Positions 7,439 through 14,998 of a stretch of 27,345 nt of DNA are shown here, in pieces. The stretch is from JAVJUV01 sp047314965. Lineage in GTDB: Bacteria; Pseudomonadota; Alphaproteobacteria; Rhodobacterales; Rhodobacteraceae. The first letter of the stretch is position 1. Each line of letters begins with the position of its first letter. The DNA lies in contig NZ_JBLBVK010000015.1 in assembly GCF_047314965.1 (NCBI RefSeq), positions 1-27,345 on the forward strand, given 5' to 3'. The position numbers were made by a program, and so were the translations under genes. The notes beneath the pieces are model-generated. The model was not told where the DNA came from. It searched no databases and saw nothing but the letters and a program-made list of their open reading frames with translations.

Positions 7439-7896
7439 ACATCGGTGAAGCGGCTAAACTCTCTGGCGTCTCGGCGAAGATGATCCGGTACTACGAACAG
7501 ACTGGCCTGATCCCACCTGCCCATCGCACCGAGTCCGGCTACCGCGATTACAGCGAGAGGGATGTTCACCTCCTGAGCTTCGTGCGCCGCGCCCGTGATC
7601 TGGGTTTTTCGGTCGAGGTGATCGGCGAGTTGCTAGAACTCTGGACAGATGACGCACGTCGCAGTGCGGATGTCAGGCAACTCGCACAGGGCCACCTGGG
7701 CAACCTGCGCCGCAAAATCGAAGAACTAGAAGCCATGTCGAAAACGCTTGAGACGCTGATCGACTCCTGCAGCGGCGATCACCGACCGGATTGCCCAATC
7801 ATCGCCGATCTGGAGAAGAGTGATAGTCAGGACGCATCGCGGCCCCCAAGGCCCCGGCAAGGCGCTGTCGGTCAGGCAAAGGCGTTACCCAGATAA
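7435..7896 (+). CDS. cueR: Cu(I)-responsive MerR-family regulator CueR
   Basis: The 153-residue protein has the MerR winged helix (MNIGEAAKLSGVSAKMIRYYEQ), a dimerisation helix, and the CueR metal loop with C112 and C120 (SCSGDHRPDC). The residue at position 77 is Ser, as in monovalent-metal sensors, where divalent-metal MerR proteins have Cys. It should activate the copA promoter at 4498-4528 when Cu+ binds. The C-terminal tail after about residue 128 is longer than in E. coli CueR and looks disordered. RBS GAGGAGG precedes the start, which overlaps the end of the glutaredoxin gene. Confidence 0.93.
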   Translation: MNIGEAAKLSGVSAKMIRYYEQTGLIPPAHRTESGYRDYSERDVHLLSFVRRARDLGFSVEVIGELLELWTDDARRSADVRQLAQGHLGNLRRKIEELEAMSKTLETLIDSCSGDHRPDCPIIADLEKSDSQDASRPPRPRQGAVGQAKALPR

Positions 7897-7958
7897 CCCA
7901 AGCATGCCGTACCTACTGACTGCGGCAATATTGGAAAATCCAAAAGAAAGACTCTCAC

Positions 7959-8885
7959 ATGGAACATGGACATTCGGGACATTTGCCTAGCGGAGGTCGG
8001 GCGCTCACAATCTCTGCTTGGTTGACCGGTATCTACTTCGTCGTTGAGCTCGGAATTGGCTTATGGACCGGCTCCATCGCCGTGATCTCCGACGCGTTTC
8101 ACACGTTCTCTGCGGTTGGCGGCGTCCTTGTTGCCATTCTGGCGGCCCGGATCGCCCGTCGTCCCGCCGACAAGAACCGCAGCTTCGGCTGGTACCGTGC
8201 TGAGGTCGTCGGAGCGGCCATCAATGGTGCGTTCCTTCTAGCGATGGCATTATTTGTGATCGGGATGGCCGCCATGCGACTATCCGCTCCGATCGACCTA
8301 CCTACGGGTCCAATGCTCTGGGCCGCGGCAGGCGGCCTGGTGACCGAGTTCATCTCACTTGGATTGATTTGGAAAGATGGGAAAAGCGATCTGAATACGC
8401 GCGGTGCCGTCTGGCATATCATTCAGACGTTCGTCGGCAGTCTGCTCATCATCATCACGGCTCTGGTGATCCGGTTCACCGGGTTTCTGCTGATCGACCC
8501 GCTGCTTGGTATGGCGTTCGGGTTTGTTCTCGTTTGGGCAAGCTGGGGAATTTTGAGGGAGTCCATTCACATGCTGATGGAGGGAACACCGGAGGATGTG
8601 AACCTTCGAGAGGTGACCTCTGCGCTCGAGAAACTCGAGAGCATCAGCGACGTGCACCATGTTCATGCCTGGGCGCTGACCAGCGGCAGGCATGTATTCT
8701 CCGGTCACATACGGATGGAAACCGGCCATGAGCCGGGAGAGGTCCTGCAGGCGGCACACGACCTGTTGCGTGACGAGTTCGGTTTTCTTCTTGTTACCCT
8801 GCAGGTCGAAGACCGTTGCCTCGATGAGGCGGGTGCCGAGGACATCGACATCACGCGAGATCACACCGAGGGGCACGTCGCATGA
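7959..8885 (+). CDS. Cation diffusion facilitator (CDF) transporter with altered metal site
   Basis: The 308-residue protein has a His-rich N-terminus (MEHGHSGH), six membrane segments and a C-terminal cytoplasmic CDF domain (about 205-295, with DVHHVHAWALTSG). It is CzcD/ZitB-like in layout. The transport site is unusual: helix 2 reads SDAFHTFSA, giving H48 and Ala at 52, and helix 5 reads HIIQT, giving H153 and Thr at 157. CDF proteins normally have Asp at both of those positions. It lies 62 bp after cueR and overlaps the next start by four bases, so it belongs to the copper operon. Metal and direction of transport are therefore uncertain. Confidence 0.88.
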   Translation: MEHGHSGHLPSGGRALTISAWLTGIYFVVELGIGLWTGSIAVISDAFHTFSAVGGVLVAILAARIARRPADKNRSFGWYRAEVVGAAINGAFLLAMALFVIGMAAMRLSAPIDLPTGPMLWAAAGGLVTEFISLGLIWKDGKSDLNTRGAVWHIIQTFVGSLLIIITALVIRFTGFLLIDPLLGMAFGFVLVWASWGILRESIHMLMEGTPEDVNLREVTSALEKLESISDVHHVHAWALTSGRHVFSGHIRMETGHEPGEVLQAAHDLLRDEFGFLLVTLQVEDRCLDEAGAEDIDITRDHTEGHVA

Positions 8886-9616
8886 AAATTGCCATCGTCC
8901 TATACCCAGGTATTACCGCGCTTGACGCGGTCGGGCCCTATGAAGTTTTGAAGATGCTCCCCGGCGCCGAGCTTCGCTTTGTCGCTCATGCTCCGGGTCC
9001 CGTATCAACGGACCGTGGCATTCTTGTCGTCGGGGCGACGCACAGCTTTGCTGAAACGCCCGACCCCGACGTGGTGATTGTGCCCGGCTCGGAGGCCCAG
9101 ACCGGCGTGGCAGCGGCTGACGGCGCTCTTTCGGATTGGCTGCGCAAAGTTCACCGACATACAAGCTACACAACGTCGGTCTGCTCAGGCGCCGTGATCC
9201 TGGCTGCGTCGGGCCTGCTCAAAGGACAGCGCGCCACAACGCATTGGGCGGCGATGGATATTGTGAAACGCTTTGGCGCCACGCCATGCCCGAACGAACG
9301 GATAGTCCGGGCGGGCAAGATCTGGACCGCAGCTGGCGTGTCAGCGGGTATAGACTTGGCCTACGCCCTGGCTGAAGTGATCGCAGGCCGCGAAACAGCT
9401 GAGCGCATTCAGTTGATGCTCGAATATGACCCTCGGCCGCCGCAGAATGCGGGGCACATGAACACAGCACCTGCTGCGGTCGCCGCGGCCGCCCGCGCCG
9501 AGATGGCTCGCTTGTCACGCAATCCGATGAATGCGGTCGCGGTCGGAAAAATTGCATGGCGTCAGGCGTTGGCCAAGTCTCGAAAATCAATCGAAAAAAG
9601 GAACGTCGCTCGATAG
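8882..9616 (+). CDS. DJ-1/PfpI-family protein (isonitrile hydratase-like)
   Basis: The 244-residue protein has the DJ-1/PfpI fold signature: MKIAIVLYPGITALDAVGPYE at the start, DVVIVPGS, and the nucleophile elbow TSVCSGAVILAASGLL with C101. This is the subgroup of isonitrile hydratase and ThiJ-like AraC sensor domains, but no AraC helix-turn-helix is present. The C-terminal 50 residues are basic. It overlaps the CDF gene by four bases and is the last gene of the copper operon; a hairpin follows at once. Such proteins act on isonitriles, aldehydes or oxidised groups; the substrate here is unknown. Confidence 0.88.
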   Translation: MKIAIVLYPGITALDAVGPYEVLKMLPGAELRFVAHAPGPVSTDRGILVVGATHSFAETPDPDVVIVPGSEAQTGVAAADGALSDWLRKVHRHTSYTTSVCSGAVILAASGLLKGQRATTHWAAMDIVKRFGATPCPNERIVRAGKIWTAAGVSAGIDLAYALAEVIAGRETAERIQLMLEYDPRPPQNAGHMNTAPAAVAAAARAEMARLSRNPMNAVAVGKIAWRQALAKSRKSIEKRNVAR

Positions 9617-9632
9617 AGCGAGCGACGGTTTC
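9604..9632 (+). terminator. Terminator-like hairpin at the end of the copper operon
   Basis: CGTCGCTC (9604-9611) pairs perfectly with GAGCGACG (9620-9627) and is followed by a short T-containing stretch. The stop codon of the DJ-1 gene lies in the loop. The weak T-run makes it an imperfect intrinsic terminator. Confidence 0.5.
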
Positions 9633-10041
9633 TACCGCCGTAGCGCAATTTGACAAACGCTGCCTGCGTTCAGAGCCACAACGCATGCGTTTTTCAGAAG
9701 TGGCTGTTTATAAGGCGCTCGCCAGTGGTCAGAAAAAAAAGGGGGCTCAGAGCGATCATCTGAGGAGGATGCTCAGGTCTTTTGGGCTCAGGCACGCCCG
9801 AGCGACCACTTCGCGAACGTGGCCCCACCGCTTTAGGCTCGGGAATATCCGAACCGGGCCATCAAAACGCTGGCTCACTCCGTTGCGCCATTTGAAGTTC
9901 GACATGAGAAGTGTCAGCATCGAGCTGGTCCTGCCCGAAAGCGCTTCGCCGTCTTCCACCTAGCGTCAAGGGGCAACTTAAGAACACGGTATCCCAAGAT
10001 ACGGCCCGTCGCCCCATTTATAGAGAAAGGCTGGATGAGAA
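9633..10041. other. Gene-free stretch between copper operon and depolymerase
   Basis: Open frames exist on both strands here, but none has a recognisable domain, good RBS or protein-like composition. A run of eight adenines lies at about 9733-9740. Nothing else is seen. Confidence 0.4.
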
Positions 10042-11058
10042 TTGAGATATCTGTCGAGCATATCCTTCGCCGTCGCGTCTTGGGCTAGCTGTGCCGGTGC
10101 GGACCCGCTTCCCTCGCTTAACCTTGATCCCAGCCAGACAACGGTTTCGGGTCTTTCCAGCGGTGGCTTCATGGCGGTGCAACTACAAATCGCTTTTTCA
10201 CAATCCATCGTAGGTGCCGCGGTAGTTGCTGGCGGACCGTTCAACTGTGCAGATAACTCAGTTTGGCAGGCGTTGAACGTCTGCATGGACCCTCTCTTCA
10301 GGGGACCAGACCCCGAGAAGTCGATTCAGTCGATGCGAGACATGGCTTCAGCCGAGAAAATCGACGGGCTCGACGGAGTAGCATCCGACCGCGTCTATAT
10401 GTTCCACGGAACGCAGGACGAGACAGTCGCACGGTCTAGCATGGATGCTCTCGAGGCGACGTATCTCGCGCTGGGCGTATCCGAAGTGGCCATCAACTAC
10501 GTCTCCTCTGTTGAGGCTGGGCACGGCTTCGTCACAGAAAATGCGTCGGTGGGCTGCGCGGACACATCGCCAGAGTACCTGGTCGACTGCGATTTCGACC
10601 AGGCCGGCGATATTCTCAACTGGCTCTACGGCGAACTTGTGCCGCCCGTCTCGCCCGTTTCCGGGAACCTCCTTACGTTTGATCAATCAGTTTATTTGGA
10701 AGGTGCGGCGGGGATGGACGAGGTTGCCTTCGTCTACGTGCCCTCCGCCTGCCGCGCTCGAGAAACATGCCGTCTGCACATCTCCCTGCACGGATGCAAC
10801 CAGGGCCGCGAGGCGATCGGCGATGACTATGTGCGCCTCACCGGCTTTAACGGCTGGGCTGAGACGAACAACATCGTCGTACTCTACCCTCAGGCCACCG
10901 CTGTGCCCTCGCCTTGGCATAACTGGTTTTCTGGTAATCCCAACGGTTGCTGGGACTGGTGGGGTTATACGGGCGCGGACTACCTTAGCAGGAACGCGCA
11001 GCAACCCTCGGCAATTGCACGGATGGCCGCGGCGCTTGGCGCCCCGATCGCCCGTTAA
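10042..11058 (+). CDS. Secreted PHB depolymerase-like hydrolase
   Basis: The 338-residue protein starts with a signal peptide (to about residue 20) and is an alpha/beta hydrolase. The lipase box is GLSSG (nucleophile S39) very near the N-terminus, with D126 in HGTQDETV and H161 in EAGHGF. The oxyanion-type LHGCNQ segment comes late, near residue 250. This order, with the nucleophile before the LHGCNQ segment, resembles the circularly permuted fungal-type PHB depolymerases such as that of Penicillium funiculosum. The frame has only a TTG start (GAGAAAGG about 11 bp upstream); the nearby ATG at 10035 is out of frame. Substrate is probably short-chain polyhydroxyalkanoate, outside the cell. Confidence 0.82.
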   Translation: MRYLSSISFAVASWASCAGADPLPSLNLDPSQTTVSGLSSGGFMAVQLQIAFSQSIVGAAVVAGGPFNCADNSVWQALNVCMDPLFRGPDPEKSIQSMRDMASAEKIDGLDGVASDRVYMFHGTQDETVARSSMDALEATYLALGVSEVAINYVSSVEAGHGFVTENASVGCADTSPEYLVDCDFDQAGDILNWLYGELVPPVSPVSGNLLTFDQSVYLEGAAGMDEVAFVYVPSACRARETCRLHISLHGCNQGREAIGDDYVRLTGFNGWAETNNIVVLYPQATAVPSPWHNWFSGNPNGCWDWWGYTGADYLSRNAQQPSAIARMAAALGAPIAR

Positions 11059-11161
11059 AGCTGTCGCATTGCACGCGTCACACAAGCATATCAAGTGAAG
11101 GTTGCCTCTATCAGTGCGAAAATTCAGAGCCTCGGAGGCCTGGAGTACTAACTACCAGGAG

Positions 11162-11263
11162 CCGATGGGCTCCATTATGTGAGCTCGAACCTTCGGATCG
11201 CGGCCACTTCCCCCACCCGACTCCGGGAGCGGTCACCCCACCCCACCAACGGGGATCGAACCC
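11162..11263. repeat. Dispersed intergenic repeat, copy 2 (partial)
   Basis: Shares with copy 3 an upstream block (CCGAT.GG.TCCATTATG..GAGC), GGCCACTTC, and the core ACCCCACCCCACCAACGGGG. It shares only the core and a following TCGAACC with copy 1. The part homologous to the right half of copies 1 and 3 is missing. Confidence 0.6.
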
Positions 11264-11382
11264 ACCTCAAACACACGTAGCCTGGCTTCGAACGACGCCT
11301 GAAAATAAGTTCAGCTTCCGCGAAGCTTGCACGCAACCAGCAAGAAACCGTTTGAGACGAGCGCAGCGAACGGCCGCTCAGA

Positions 11383-11554
11383 GCAGATTGTGTTGAAAAA
11401 CTCAGCGTCCCGGTGAGCAAGGCAGATTCTCCGGAACATCTTCCCGCGAGGCGTACAGTTGGTGAACGCTGCTTTCTGACGGATCGTTTTCAGGAACAGA
11501 GTTCTGGATTATCGACCTGATTTTCGGGCAGCGGAGTTTTTCAACACAATCAGC
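11383..11554. mobile_element. MITE-like element or IS remnant with 21-bp inverted ends
   Basis: Bases 11383-11403 and 11534-11554 are inverted repeats with 20 of 21 positions matching; the inner 17 bases (ATTGTGTTGAAAAACTC) match perfectly. The 172-bp unit has no coding potential for a transposase. The GTTGAAAAACTC ends resemble those of several IS families, but I cannot name one. No clear target-site duplication was seen. Confidence 0.6.
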
Positions 11555-11652
11555 ACGAAGCGAACGTTTGATCTGCTATCCGTGTGTGACAAAAGCGATT
11601 CTCGACTGCATATTGGCCGAGGCGTCTTTTGTCCCGGCCTAGAGGAATCACT

Positions 11653-12177
11653 ATGAGGTCTTGGCTACTATTAGGTACACTCGTTTTTTGCTTCGCCTCT
11701 GTGGCGATCGCGCATGACAAAGCGACTGGCGTGGTCAAAGAGCGCATGGAGAAGATGGAGCGTTTCGAGGAGCTAATCGAACGAGTCTTCGCGATGATGC
11801 ACGGCGAACTGACTTACGATGCAGAAGCGGTGCGGCGCGCAGCCTCGGAAATCCAGGAAGGTGCAGGGAAGCACATGACGACACTCTTCCCGGAGGGGTC
11901 AAATGAAACGCCAAGTGAAGCGAAAGATGCGATCTGGAGAGATTTCGAATCCTTTGAGCATCTTGCGCTGATGCTTGAACGCTGGTCAGCGGAACTGGCG
12001 GAGCAGGCCGAAATGCAACCTCGCGGCAACCTGCCAAAAAGATGGGAAGATGCGGAAATGGGCCCAGCCATGATGGAAGGTGGCGGCATGATGCGGCAGT
12101 CTGGCTCCGTATTCGCGGCCTGGCATGTCGCGGCAGCCTGCAATGCCTGTCATGCGGAGTTCCGAAGCGAAGATTGA
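11653..12177 (+). CDS. Cytochrome c' (class II c-type cytochrome)
   Basis: The 174-residue precursor has a signal peptide (cleavage near residue 20, SVAIA-H) and a four-helix-bundle sequence with the haem-binding motif CNACH close to the C-terminus (C163, C166, H167), followed by EFR. A C-terminal CxxCH is the hallmark of cytochrome c' rather than class I c-type cytochromes. It would be periplasmic with a five-coordinate haem and may bind NO or carry electrons. Start ATG at 11653 follows AGAGGAA. No electron-transfer partner gene is adjacent; the upstream gap is full of repeat relics, so the gene may have been brought in alone. Confidence 0.88.
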   Translation: MRSWLLLGTLVFCFASVAIAHDKATGVVKERMEKMERFEELIERVFAMMHGELTYDAEAVRRAASEIQEGAGKHMTTLFPEGSNETPSEAKDAIWRDFESFEHLALMLERWSAELAEQAEMQPRGNLPKRWEDAEMGPAMMEGGGMMRQSGSVFAAWHVAAACNACHAEFRSED

Positions 12178-12226
12178 GCAAAGGTCATCCTGGCCCCGCT
12201 CCCTACCAGCTTCTTTAGCAAAGCGG

Positions 12227-12364
12227 TCATCCGAAGAAACTTCGATAGCAGATAACGCCAAGGGCCAAGAGAAAGATTAGAATGGCCACGGCCGCCCGTA
12301 TTCGGGCATAGGGTCCGACCACAGACATTGAGTCACGGCGCGTCTTCTCTTTCTCATGGCGCAA
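12227..12364 (-). CDS. Possible small single-span membrane protein
   Basis: A minus-strand frame of 45 residues (TTG start at 12364 with GGGAG upstream; an internal ATG at 12328 gives 33 residues) encodes a charged N-terminus (MRHEKEKTRRDS) and one hydrophobic helix (AAVAILIFLLALGVICY) ending in RSFFG. The arrangement, basic then hydrophobic then stop, is protein-like, but I know no homologue, and it is convergent with the cytochrome c' gene. It may be chance. Confidence 0.3.
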   Translation of the reverse strand: MRHEKEKTRRDSMSVVGPYARIRAAVAILIFLLALGVICYRSFFG

Positions 12365-12459
12365 GACACACTCCCTTCGATGCGAACGATCTCGCCAACT
12401 GACCTACCAGTCTTTGGGAAACCGCCAAGAGACAATGGCGCTTTCTTCCGCGGACCGAT

Positions 12460-12654
12460 CCTTCAGCTTGCCTACCCTTTCCCGAAGACGCGGCGGGTTT
12501 CATTCAACAGCTTGCCGATCTGATGTCCCGAGGCAAAGTCCGGGGTGTATTCGATCGGCGGTATCCATTGGACGAGATCGCGGATGCATTCCGCTATGTC
12601 GAAAACGGACAGAAGACTGGTATCGTCGTGGTAGACGTTTGTTGGAAGCCACTT
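12460..12654 (+). pseudogene. C-terminal fragment of an MDR-type NAD(P)-dependent dehydrogenase
   Basis: The frame reads AGFIQQLADLMSRGKVRGV, then RRYPLDEIADAFRYVENGQ and KTGIVVVDV. This is the familiar C-terminal end of quinone oxidoreductase/alcohol dehydrogenase-like MDR proteins. No N-terminal or Rossmann part exists upstream in any frame, so it is a remnant. It faces an intact MDR gene (12739-13692) whose C-terminus is different in sequence, so it is not a simple duplication of that gene. Confidence 0.65.
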
Positions 12655-12738
12655 GATCAGGGCAGCATCATTGTCTGGCGGCCGCTGGTGAGCATCGGCC
12701 GGGATTTGCGCCTGTCCGTATTGCGGAGATGCCGCGTC

Positions 12739-13692
12739 TCAAGGCTTGATGACTAATTTGCCTTTTACTTCTCCCGAACCTGTGCGGCGAAGCGCCTCCG
12801 GAACAGACGAGAGGGGCAGCACGGCTTCCAGATGCGGTGAAATCCTCCCTTCGACCGCTGCGCGCGCGACGCGTTCAGTCAGATCCCGGCCGCTGGGAAC
12901 CATTAGCATGCCGATGGACTTTTTGGCGGGGCGAAAGAACAACCCACCAAACAACAAAGAAAGCAGCACGCTGACCCGACCGCCCACTGCCCTGTAGACA
13001 CCGTCCGTTGTGAGGCACCTGGCAATCCGGGATGGGCCACGGGTCGCAACCATGTCGAGGATCCGGGTCCAATTCTTTCCCAAGCGAGCGAAATCATGTT
13101 CCCTGTAATCGATCGTTTCGTCCGCGCCCAATTCTTCGAGCCACGCGATCTTTTTCGCATTATCCACCGCGGTGACATGAGCACCTGCCTCCTTCGCCAA
13201 TTGCAAAGCCATTGTACCCGAACCGCCACCGGCACCATTGATCAAGAACGTGTCGCCCTGCTTGAGTCCCTCAGTTCCGGTCAGGGCAATTCCTCCCGCC
13301 TGAGGCAAACACGCGGCCATTTCGTCCGAGAGACCGTCCGGCACGCGGATCATTTCGGCCTCGGAGACACAGACATATTCGGCGAAACCGCCACGCACCA
13401 TGACTAGATCGCCCATTACTCTTTCGCCAATTTCAAATCTGTTTGCGCCCGCGCCCAGCTTTTCGACGATGCCAACGATGTCAGACCCGAGCACCGGGTT
13501 CTTCGGGCGAAAAAGGCCGCCGACAAGCCGCGCGTAGAGCGGGTCGCCGACAAGGTATTCCCAGTCCGACAAGTTCACAGCACAGGCGAGAACCTTTACT
13601 CGTATCTCAGACGCGCGCGGTTCCGGCATCGGCAATTCCTCGAGACGTAGGTGTTCCGGCCCGCCGTATCTGTCCTGAACCACGGCCTTCAT
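12739..13692 (-). CDS. MDR-family NAD(P)-dependent quinone oxidoreductase/alcohol dehydrogenase
   Basis: The 317-residue protein has an N-terminal GroES-like domain (MKAVVQDRYGGPEHLRLEE, then CAVNLSDW near residue 50) and a Rossmann domain with GAGGGSGTMALQLAK around residue 146. It lacks the zinc-ligand set of classical alcohol dehydrogenases, so it is a zinc-free quinone-oxidoreductase-like enzyme that reduces quinones or enones with NADPH. The start at 13692 follows AGAGGAGC; an upstream ATG at 13722 adds ten poor residues. It is monocistronic, divergent from the HMA-CDF gene and convergent with a broken homologue. Confidence 0.87.
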   Translation of the reverse strand: MKAVVQDRYGGPEHLRLEELPMPEPRASEIRVKVLACAVNLSDWEYLVGDPLYARLVGGLFRPKNPVLGSDIVGIVEKLGAGANRFEIGERVMGDLVMVRGGFAEYVCVSEAEMIRVPDGLSDEMAACLPQAGGIALTGTEGLKQGDTFLINGAGGGSGTMALQLAKEAGAHVTAVDNAKKIAWLEELGADETIDYREHDFARLGKNWTRILDMVATRGPSRIARCLTTDGVYRAVGGRVSVLLSLLFGGLFFRPAKKSIGMLMVPSGRDLTERVARAAVEGRISPHLEAVLPLSSVPEALRRTGSGEVKGKLVIKP

Positions 13693-13914
13693 CGGATTGC
13701 TCCTCTGTTTGGATGGTTGCACCTATAACGCACTGACGCTTCTGAGCGCATGGCTTGGCGTGGATGCTGTTCGCATGCTTTGCTCACGGTTGGCCTTGAG
13801 CGAGGTCAATCAAAGCTGCTCACAGCGAAATACACCACGGGATGCTTTTGTCCGCATAGCGACAGCCAAAGTCCGCTGGTCGGGAAGCCAGCCTGTAATC
13901 TAGGGGTACGGCGC

Positions 13915-14871
13915 ATGCACCCGACCGCGCGCCTTCATGACCCGTCTTGGATCAGCTATGGGGTTCATTTCGTGGCAATTGCTGCCACATCAGGAGGGTC
14001 GATTCTAAACTTGGTAGAGAGGAGATATCCCCTGGGTGAAACCGTAAGATATCGCGTAACGGGCATGGATTGCGCGTCCTGTGCAGCGAAGGTCGAAAAG
14101 GCCGTGCGCTCGGCTGGCGTCACTAGCCCAAGGATTTCGACAGCATCGCAAATCTTGACACTGGACGTCGCGCCAGGTGATGAGCACCTCGCCGATGTCG
14201 AACTTGCCGTCTCGAATGCCGGCTACCACCTCGATCGGCTTCCGTCGGAGTCATCAGAGAGATCGGATGAGGCTAAGCCTCATTTGGCCGTTGTATATCG
14301 CAGGGCGCTCTGGATCGTCATCATCCTGAACGTTGGCTACGGCGTCATCGAAATGATCGGGGGCTTCCTGGCTGGTTCACAGGCATTGAAAGCGGATGCC
14401 CTGGATTTCCTTGGCGATGGGTTGATCACACTCCTGGGCGTTCTGGCAATTGGTTGGAGTCTTCTCTGGCGAGCGCGATCTGCACTCATCCAAGGTCTTT
14501 TTCTCGGCGTTCTCGGATCTGGCGTCCTCGCAAACACCATTTGGCGCGTGTTCGCACAGCAGCCTGTCGAGGCGGAACTCATGGGCGCGCTGGCTTTGGT
14601 CGCCCTCGCGGTGAACGTCGGCGCCGCGCTGGCCCTTATTCCCCATCGAGCCGGGGACGCCAATGTCCGGGCCGTTTGGCTTTTTTCGAGGAATGACGCG
14701 ATTGGCAACGCTGCTGTGGTGGTTGCGGCGGTTCTGGTTGGGTGGACCGGCACATCCTGGCCCGACCTGATAGTCGCCTTCGCGATTGCAGGACTGTTTC
14801 TCCAGTCTTCTTGGGTCATTGTACGTGATGCACGTCGGGACATCTCGGAAAGTCGAACAGGAGGCCCGTGA
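13915..14871 (+). CDS. HMA domain fused to a CDF-type cation transporter
   Basis: The 318-residue product has an HMA metal-binding domain (GMDCASC, C53/C56, residues about 44-105) joined to a six-helix cation-efflux domain (about 125-310). Helix 2 carries DALDFLGDG (D164, D168); helix 5 reads FSRNDAIGN, with D261 kept but Phe at the usual His position. The protein ends soon after the last helix and lacks the normal cytoplasmic CDF domain, which the HMA domain may replace. The start is uncertain: ATG 13915 has AGGGG upstream, but an AGGAGG at about 13991 and a GAGGAGA near 14020 hint at a non-ATG start nearer the HMA domain. Probable heavy-metal efflux in the inner membrane. Confidence 0.82.
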   Translation: MHPTARLHDPSWISYGVHFVAIAATSGGSILNLVERRYPLGETVRYRVTGMDCASCAAKVEKAVRSAGVTSPRISTASQILTLDVAPGDEHLADVELAVSNAGYHLDRLPSESSERSDEAKPHLAVVYRRALWIVIILNVGYGVIEMIGGFLAGSQALKADALDFLGDGLITLLGVLAIGWSLLWRARSALIQGLFLGVLGSGVLANTIWRVFAQQPVEAELMGALALVALAVNVGAALALIPHRAGDANVRAVWLFSRNDAIGNAAVVVAAVLVGWTGTSWPDLIVAFAIAGLFLQSSWVIVRDARRDISESRTGGP

Positions 14872-14998
14872 AGCCACTGGTTGGAATTAGCCTACGAGTT
14901 TGGCCAATTGGAAAGTCTCAACGGGTATCAAGACACTTGTGCTATGTTTCTCGATGCAACCCAAGATATATCGTCTTGGACGTACTGGTGTGAGCAAA

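Larger units (their letters stand above)
11059..11652. other. 594-bp gene-free stretch with repeat relics
   Basis: No gene is supported. It contains a partial copy of the dispersed repeat (11162-11263) and a MITE-like element with long inverted ends (11383-11554). Frames crossing the repeat on the minus strand look like chance translations. Confidence 0.55.

Noticed and set aside
9556..9963. A 135-residue plus-strand frame after the DJ-1 gene, and a 67-residue frame opposite it
   Set aside because: The first starts inside the DJ-1 gene in another frame and passes through its terminator-like hairpin; neither has a family resemblance I can name.
10445..11098. A 217-residue frame overlapping the depolymerase gene
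   Set aside because: It is a +1 shadow; the depolymerase frame has a signal peptide and a full catalytic triad.
11175..11420. An 81-residue minus-strand frame over repeat copy 2 and the MITE-like left end
   Set aside because: It spans two unrelated non-coding elements and has no RBS or domain.
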